Shown here piece after piece: positions 58,245 to 64,000 of a DNA stretch of 64,000 bases. How positions within the stretch are numbered: the first letter of the stretch is position 1; every line of letters begins with the position of its first letter. The stretch covers positions 1 through 64,000 of the forward strand of contig JAIVFJ010000202.1 in the NCBI GenBank assembly GCA_025765615.1. The letters run 5' to 3'. Source of the DNA: Zopfochytrium polystomum. Its lineage: Eukaryota; Chytridiomycota; Chytridiomycetes; Chytridiales; Chytridiaceae. The notes under the pieces are model-generated. The model ran no database searches and had not been told where the DNA came from. It worked only from the letters and a program-made list of their open reading frames with translations. The translations under genes and the position numbers were made by a program.

Positions 58245-59893
58245 ATCTCCCACCTCCCACCTCCTCCGTTCCTCTTTGATTGAGTCCTGTCCTTTCCGCG
58301 GACTGCTCCTGCGATACACTTACATTTTCTCTTCAGGACCCACTCAACAGCGACAATGATACTGACGATGCTCTGGAAAGGATCTCCGCCGTTCCCACTG
58401 CATTCTGGCAAACGGCTGACCTTGGCGGCTGGGAAGAGAACAGCTTTGAGTCGGTCAACGACTTGGTGAACAGGTCTGGATCGGTCGAACAGGTCGGCGG
58501 CGACCAGGTATTATTTCCTCCCACCCTCCCGTGTTTCGTCAGTAATGGTCTGCAAAAAAAAAAAAATTAAAAAATTAAAAATTGAAAAATATTTAGGGTA
58601 ACTTCACGGCTCCCCAAGAGATTGGGGATTCGGGCGCAATGCAGCAGGCTCGACACGGAGGACTTTCCCGTCGACCAGAACCAAGCGTTCATCGACGAGT
58701 GCGAAACGGACTCGATGTATCGCCTTTTGCGGTAAGTAGCGTACCTTCTTTTTTTTTTTCCCCCCCGTTCTGATGACGGCGCCCACAACATTTTCCCTTG
58801 TGGAAATATAAATTAAAATGAAACAAAATACATTCTTAGAGAAACTCCACGACTCCGCTGGCGATCCCCGTGGGTTCAGGCGTTGTTCCATTTGCTTCGT
58901 CTTCTGCGGTAAGAAGCATACCTCTTCTCTAATTACGAGGACCTCGCAGCTGTTCCCCTACCAACCCAAATCCCACGACACCCACCCGTCCCAACGTCCC
59001 GTGCCCCCTCCAAATTAATTTGCGATCTCCATCATCGAATTGACGTGTCGTCTTCCTCACCCTCCCGACCTTTCCGTCCATTCTCGAAAACGCTGTTATT
59101 CCAATTTATAGGGTCAACATCTTTCGGCAGAGGGCGGTGTTGATTTGTCGGATCACACGGTATGCGGATCCCCACCTACCACCTCCGTCACCACCTTCCC
59201 ATTTGGGTCCTGCACTCCGCCCTTCCGACCCGCCTCACCCCCGTACCTACCTCCCATCTTCTTCTTCTTTCCCTTATCGATGGACATCCAAAAACTTACG
59301 CTCCTGCACCGTCGGTGCCCGTGCCCCACAACCGCGGGGACAACAGCATCTTCTTATCCCGGACAAACCGCAACTACAGTTGCCAGTGGCGGTAAAGCTC
59401 TCCAGCCAACGTATCACATGCTCGGACCCGCCCGCAGATATGCGCCAGCTGAGCGCAACGATGCACCGACCCTCGCGCGACCCTCCTCGGCAAGTGTGCC
59501 AAGGTGCTTACCAACGACCGTTACGTCTCCTCGCGGGTGGTGACCATGAACGACACGGCGAAGACGCAGTACTGCTTCCGGCTGTCCGACCAGTGGCACG
59601 ATCCATGGTGCGGCCCAGTCAAGCGAGTAAAGTCCGGGAACAGCTACGCGTACGCTTGCGTAACGTGTGGGCAGATCGTGCTCGGGGACATCGTGAAAGT
59701 GAACGGCATCGAGGTCGCGGCGTCGGGTTCGAGTTGGCAATATTCGTGTCCAGTGTGCCGGTGGACCCTCGACCGGAATCGGCACGGAAGCGTGCTGGAT
59801 TTGATTACTCATATGGTGACATTCAAGCCGGTGGGAGTCACGCTGCCGAGAGGGGAAGAAGACCCGCACAGTCAATACGTGAAAAACCAGTAA
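57412..59893 (+). CDS. unknown protein with Cys-rich C-terminus
   Basis: Nine exons join in frame into 402 codons: 57412-57537, 57703-57810, 57991-58098, 58337-58507, 58597-58731, 58840-58908, 59112-59159, 59347-59391, 59495-59893. All introns are phase 0 and two exons are exactly 108 nt. The N-terminal two thirds are Ser/Pro/Gly-rich and look disordered, starting MAEIDNISDGGSPVPFDDYL. The last exon is different: TQYCFRLSDQWHDPWCGPVK, then AYACVTCGQIVLGDIV, SCPVCRWTLDRNRHG and LITHM. The paired CxxC motifs and His suggest zinc binding, perhaps a DNA- or protein-binding domain. I do not recognise the family. Donor of exon 3 and acceptors of exons 8 and 9 are chosen to keep phase and are less certain. 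Confidence 0.6.
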
Positions 59894-60826
59894 GAGAACA
59901 ATCCATTGAAAACCCCCGCTTCTTCTATTGGCTCTTACATGTACATGTACATTTCTCCTCTGCTGCCCACTCGGCGACAACTAGGGGTTTCGGCCCAGCT
60001 GAGCTACGGGAAGCTTTGGGCAAGGTAACCAGCGCTCGAAGCGCAAAGCGCACAAAGCGAGAAAAAAGCAACCACGAAGCACAAAGCAAGCCCAAAAGCG
60101 CAAAGCGACCCCGACTCGGATGATGTGATTGAAGTGGAAAGCTGCTTTTTTTGGGCGGGCAAAAGCTCAGGCAATCGGAGGCTCCGTGTTGGGGGTCGGT
60201 TGGTTTTTGCTGTTAGGAAAGGGGGGACGGCCCCGGTCAGCGACACTTACTGTCCAAAAGCTCTTTTTTCTCTCCTGTTGTGAAGTTCTTCCTGCTGAAA
60301 TTTTGTTTAGTTTGAACTCGCTCTTTTCTTTCTCTATATTGGTCGTCCAACTTCTCCCCCGTTTTCCCTTTGCCCACCCAACAAAAGCTGGACATTTCAT
60401 TTTTCTGATTTCGTGTTAAACAACATTTTTTGGGATCGCGCGTGAATTGTCGACGACAAGAAAAACAATGCGTCAGTAGGAGGAGCTACTGCGGGTTTCC
60501 TACCAAAAGGCTGCAAGAGGCTTGAGTGAACAAACATAATGCGTACAATCCAAGAGAATCGGAGTAATATCGCTGGTTTCTGGGTAGTCCCCTCTGCGAG
60601 ACATTTGCGGGACAAACCACGAGACAGTTCAATAATTCCCCCCTTTTTTTTTTTTTACGATTTTTTATTCTTTTTTTTCTTGTGGATTTACATATAGAAA
60701 AAGGGGAAAAAAAAAGAGAAAGAAATAAACACAGACACAGAATTGGAGACTGGGACCGCGACAGACAGAGGGGCAGGCAGGCAGACAGGCAGACAGGCAG
60801 ACAGGCAGACAGACAGACAGATCCAA
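59894..60826. other. intergenic
   Basis: 3' flanks of convergent genes. Has a repeat of CGAAGCGCAAAGCG-like units at 60,035-60,110, T/A runs near 60.65-60.72 kb, and a CAGG/CAGA tract at 60,773-60,822 abutting the stop codon of the next gene. Confidence 0.5.
60773..60822 (+). repeat. (CAGR)n tetranucleotide tract
   Basis: GGCAGGCAGACA-type units, ending 5 bp from the stop codon of the small secreted-protein gene. Confidence 0.9.
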
Positions 60827-61240
60827 TCACTTGTCCTCGGTGCCGGCCTTGAGGAACTGGCCCAGGCGGCCGCGCAGCTTGCCCAGCATGCCCGTCGTCG
60901 GCAGCTTGTCGTGCAGCTTCTGCAGGCGGCCCGACGTCACCATCGCCTTGGCCTTCTCGAACAAGCCCGCGTCCTTGAGCTCCTGCACGAACTTGGCCTT
61001 GACGGCCGGCGTCATTTCTGACGGCGGCAAGTACAGCGCGAGCAGGGGAGAGAGGAGCGAGAGGAGCGAGAAAGGGGGAAAGCGGGATCGGTTAGGCCCT
61101 CGTGTGCAAAGGGGGGGCAGTGAATCAACAGATCCCTTACCTTCGATGACTGGCGCCGGCGCGGGCAGGGCCTGCACGCTGACGGCCGCGATGACGCAGA
61201 CGAAGACGGCGACAAAGAGGGCGAGGAAGGAGAGCCTCAT
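60827..61240 (-). CDS. small secreted helical protein
   Basis: Two exons, 61141-61240 and 60827-61017, 96 codons. Exon 1 is a signal peptide (MRLSFLALFVAVFVCVIAAV, then SVQA) plus a Pro/Ala stretch, and ends in phase 1 at GAAG|GTAAGG. Exon 2 (acceptor CGTCAG) encodes a Lys/Leu-rich helical peptide: EMTPAVKAKFVQELKDAGLF, KAKAMVTSGRLQKLHDKL, MLGKLRGRLGQFLKAG. No Cys in the mature part. Amphipathic helices suggest a membrane- or partner-binding peptide. No family recognised. The design (signal exon, phase-1 junction, short basic mature protein) resembles the genes at 16.0 and 52.7 kb. Confidence 0.75.
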   Translation of the reverse strand: MRLSFLALFVAVFVCVIAAVSVQALPAPAPVIEGKGSVDSLPPLCTRGPNRSRFPPFSLLSLLSPLLALYLPPSEMTPAVKAKFVQELKDAGLFEKAKAMVTSGRLQKLHDKLPTTGMLGKLRGRLGQFLKAGTEDK

Positions 61241-62030
61241 TTTGTTTTCAGTGAGTGGGAGCAAGAAAGAGAGGGAGTGTGTGTGTTGACTGAGCGAGTG
61301 CAGATGAGGGTGAATGTGGCAACGCCTCTCCATTTTATATCGTGCGAGGTGGCCTCTGATTCTCCTTTTTTTTTTTTTTTTTTTTTTTTTTTTCCTTCTT
61401 TTCTTCCTCTGTCTTCGTGTGCTCAGCCCGCCTTCCAGATATCAGCCCGCATAAGGAAAGTCGGCTGACAGTCTAAATTGGATCTAGACACACTCCCTAC
61501 AACGAGTGGGCCAGCGACAGAGAGACAGACACAGAACCAGCTGTGAAATCCGGACCATTCCGCCGCCTGTGCATGCTCTGTGGTGACGAGTAGGAATCCG
61601 AAAGGCGCCGGGTGAGAGTGGCGAAGCACATTCACCAGCCGTCCCCAACAGGCGCTGGGTGCGAGCTTCCTTTCCCTGGTGGTTCGCACCGTCTCCACCC
61701 AAGCCCACACTGGCACAAGTGTGCCTCCTCGCAGTAAAAATGAGAGAAAAAAAAGGATGACGAGGGGCGAAGGCTCCCCCCAATTGTATTTGCGTGAGGG
61801 GGTATCTCTCGGAGAACAGCGGAAAGAAGTGCAATTTTTTTTTTTTCTTCGCCTTTCTCGTTCTGAGAAACGGACGAGACGAGCTGGCTGCAGCCCAGAA
61901 TAAAAAAAAAATAGGAGACCGGAACAGCAGAAAAAAACCCAAATACTTCGTGCGCGAAGTCGCACCAGAACAGAGCGCAAAAAAAAAAACCAAACACACA
62001 CACACACACACACACAACTTCAATTTTCTT
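61241..62030. other. intergenic
   Basis: T-rich run at 61,369-61,393, an A run near 61,980-61,990 and a CA array at 61,995-62,016. No gene recognised. Confidence 0.5.
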
Positions 62031-62544
62031 TCAATCCAATTCTTCCCTCGCTCGACCGCTGTCCCCACGGGGAGCCTCCGCTGCGATTGTTGCGCTGCCC
62101 CCCTCCTTCGCCTCCTCCTCCTCCTCCCCGACTTTGCCGTACTCCTTGACGTCGGCCGCGTCTCGACTCCGTCGCCGTCACCCACCGTGAAGTCCTCACC
62201 GTCGACGGTGGCCGCGGCGGCAATGGCTTTCGGTCCTACGTGCTCGATCTTTTGTTTGTCGGGAGGGGTTGGGGCGGGGGTTTGGTTTGGGTGGAGGGTT
62301 TAGTGCAAGGGTGATATCGCTGCCATCCACAAAATCTCCTCACCGCTTTGATGGCTGGACCTGTTTTAGAAACCGTTTCAGTAACATGTCGGGGAAAGTC
62401 ACCACCGCCCCATTTTACCAAGGCTGAAACGACGCCTCAGCACAACGCCACGATCTCCATCCAAGCCGTTCGCGTCCGAGCTCGCTGGAAGGCCGTGGAG
62501 GCCAGAAGTGTCGCGACGAGGACGGGGAGGTTGACGAGCTTCAT
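62031..62544 (-). CDS. small secreted protein, incomplete model
   Basis: The ATG at 62,544 starts a signal-like peptide (MKLVNLPVLVATLLASTAF). A later exon-like stretch reads IEHVGPKAIAAAATVDGEDF and, after a frame change near 62,160, DAADVKEYGKVGEEEEEAKE with an acidic tail and a stop at 62,031. AG/GT-bounded short segments lie between (for example acceptor AAAACAG at 62,362 with donor GTGAGG 17 nt later), so micro-exons are possible, but I could not find one splicing path that keeps frame. Treat the ends as approximate. Confidence 0.4.
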
Positions 62545-62887
62545 TTTTTTTGGCTTCAGTTTGTTCTCGTTCGTTCGTTGGGGTTTGGTGCGCTTTTTGA
62601 AGGGACGGGGTTTGCTGTTTGTGCGCAAGCACAATGGGAATCAATTTATAAGATGAGATGACCTCCTTTCTGCTGCGGCTCCTTCAGTCGGGGGCGTGAC
62701 TGGCTGTGGTTTCCGAAATGGATCGGTTGATGCCAGCAGACACGAACAATGCCGCAATCCCTCCCGCTTTTCTTCCCTAACGCGGCAGAAACGTTTCGAA
62801 CGAGCACCGTTCGCGGCATAATGGGGCATTACATGTAGTTATTGTTCTTGGGATTTACCATCCAATCCGAACGAACAAAGAAAAAAC
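62545..62887. other. intergenic
   Basis: Between the small secreted-protein gene and the DUF885 relic. Nothing recognised. Confidence 0.5.
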
Positions 62888-64000
62888 CTATTCCTCTTTT
62901 GCGTTCTTGATCTGTATATGGGGCGGAGAGAAGTCAAAGAGGGTCAGGACAAGTACTGGTGAGATACGAAGGGGAAAAGTCCACCACTCACGTAGTCGTT
63001 CACCACCACTTCCAGCAACCGACCCCTGATCCAGTATGGCGGCATGGAATTTCTTGATCTCAAACTTGTCGCCGAGCTCCTCCTCGGCCTTGGCGCGCAG
63101 CTCCATGATCTTGATCTCCCCAATCTTGTACGAGAGCGCCTGGCCGGCAGCACGCAGTACCGCTTCACCTCGATCTCGAGCTCCGGCCGCGCCATGTACT
63201 CGACGCCTTCCGCAATGGTCCAACCTTTGGCGTGCAGACCAGCGTCAACGACGAGCCGGCACGCGCGCTGCATCTCGCACTCGAGCCGCCCAAACAGGTC
63301 GAACGGGTCCGCGTAGAAGACCATCTCTTCCCCGAGGTACTCGCAGTACAGCTCGTAGCTCTCGTCGTACGACGTCTCCGGGTTCATCTTGCGGATCACG
63401 TGCTGGGTCTCGTTTTCGAGGGCGAGTGACACCTGGTGGCGGTGGCCAGGCACCGCCTCGTGGAGACACGTTGCTACGGCAACGTGCCGCAGCTTGGTCG
63501 TGTGGAGGCGCATGTTTGCCTTGAACGATCCGGCCCTTTATAAACCATTAGAATTTGAACAAGCACATGTTAACTTATTGCGTAGGGGTCGACACGCCTC
63601 GTTCCCCATGACCTTCTTCGCCTCCCAGCACGGCCGCGTCCAGTGCGACGCCCTCGAGCCCCTCGAACGACGAAGCCGCGCACCTCTTGATCAACAACTC
63701 GATCGATGGTTTCGGCAGTGCAACCTTGCGGCGAATCCCGTGTCGGAAATTGTCGATAATGTTGTCAAACACCTTGGGCAGGAGGGAGAGACGTTTTCTG
63801 TTGTTTGCAAAGTCGTCCGGTGCTGGCCGGTTGGTATTGTCCTGTGTTTCACGTTTGGAAGAAAAAAGGAAGACGAAGAATCAACGTCAAGAATTAGCCC
63901 TCAACAGATCAGAGTAATCACAGATGGAGTGCCGTACCGTAGCCCATTCAAAGAAGGCCAGTATCCCTATCATGTGGCTAAAACCCGGATATCTGTAACT
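62888..64000 (-). pseudogene. DUF885-family protein, broken and cut by window edge
   Basis: Minus strand, entering from the right edge. An upstream exon encodes SLLPKVFDNIIDNFRHGIRR. The main exon encodes AGSFKANMRLHTTKLRHVAV, ATCLHEAVPGHRHQ, YELYCEYLGEEMVFYADPFD, FGRLECEMQRACRLVVDAGL and HAKGW, then, after a one-base frame loss near 63,150, QALSYKIGEIKIMELRAKAE. A last 24-nt exon at 62,888-62,911 encodes IKNAKEE. HEAVPGH is the metal-site-like motif of the DUF885 family, peptidase-like proteins of unsettled function. A second frame change lies near 63,030. The roughly 150 residues normally between the first and second blocks are missing, so I read it as a pseudogene rather than sequencing error alone. 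Confidence 0.75.

Noticed and set aside
59137..60123. A 328-codon plus-strand frame overlapping the end of the Cys-rich gene
   Set aside because: Composition is Arg/His-rich shadow; the overlapping frame with CxxC motifs ends at a stop and joins upstream exons at phase 0.

Overview
The window is nuclear DNA of a eukaryote, most likely a fungus and probably a GC-rich early-diverging (zoosporic) one. It has spliceosomal introns of about 45-180 nt with GT..AG ends, pol III tRNA genes, U2 and U4 snRNA genes, and housekeeping eukaryotic genes (VPS11, TRM82, APC4). It also has families typical of fungi: DUF4246, a cerato-platanin-like protein, and tryptophan-rich 'WWKDSG' ankyrin-like repeats. Phylum-level placement is inference only.

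Layout. 1-9.5 kb: an intact single-exon RNI-type LRR gene and a 15-exon VPS11. 10-16 kb: tRNA-Ser, a frameshifted DUF4246 relic, tRNA-Gly, and a long secreted low-complexity gene on the minus strand. 17.9-22.8 kb: tRNA-Gly, a degenerate Rho-like GTPase gene divergent from a Sel1-repeat gene, and a small secreted Gly-rich protein. 23.4-39.5 kb: a duplication-rich zone with four tRNA-Phe genes, three U2 genes, one intact and two damaged U4 copies, tRNA-Arg, a second GTPase gene plus a relic of a third, decayed ankyrin and Hsp20 genes, a frameshifted cerato-platanin and an intact ankyrin-like gene. 40.5-42.6 kb: a six-exon secreted GH5-type glycoside hydrolase. 43.8-52.1 kb: a Ser/Pro-rich gene of unknown function, then TRM82 and APC4 head to head. 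52.7-54.5 kb: a striking gene with a signal peptide followed by a chain of 15-51 nt exons, all in phase 1. 57.4-59.9 kb: a nine-exon gene with a Cys-rich C-terminus and only phase-0 introns. 60.8-64 kb: two small secreted-protein genes and a broken DUF885 gene running off the right edge.

Themes. (1) Secreted proteins recur, and at least three (16.0, 52.7, 61.2 kb) share one design: a signal-peptide exon ending in phase 1, followed by symmetric phase-1 exons. The 52.7 kb gene is the extreme case and resembles the micro-exon gene architecture described in schistosomes. (2) The RNA-gene zone is built from a repeated cassette, tRNA-Phe then U4 facing U2. (3) Several reading frames (Sel1, the 12.7 kb gene, cerato-platanin, Hsp20, DUF4246, DUF885) are broken, often at homopolymers. 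Whether this is decay or uncorrected long-read assembly error cannot be decided from the sequence alone.
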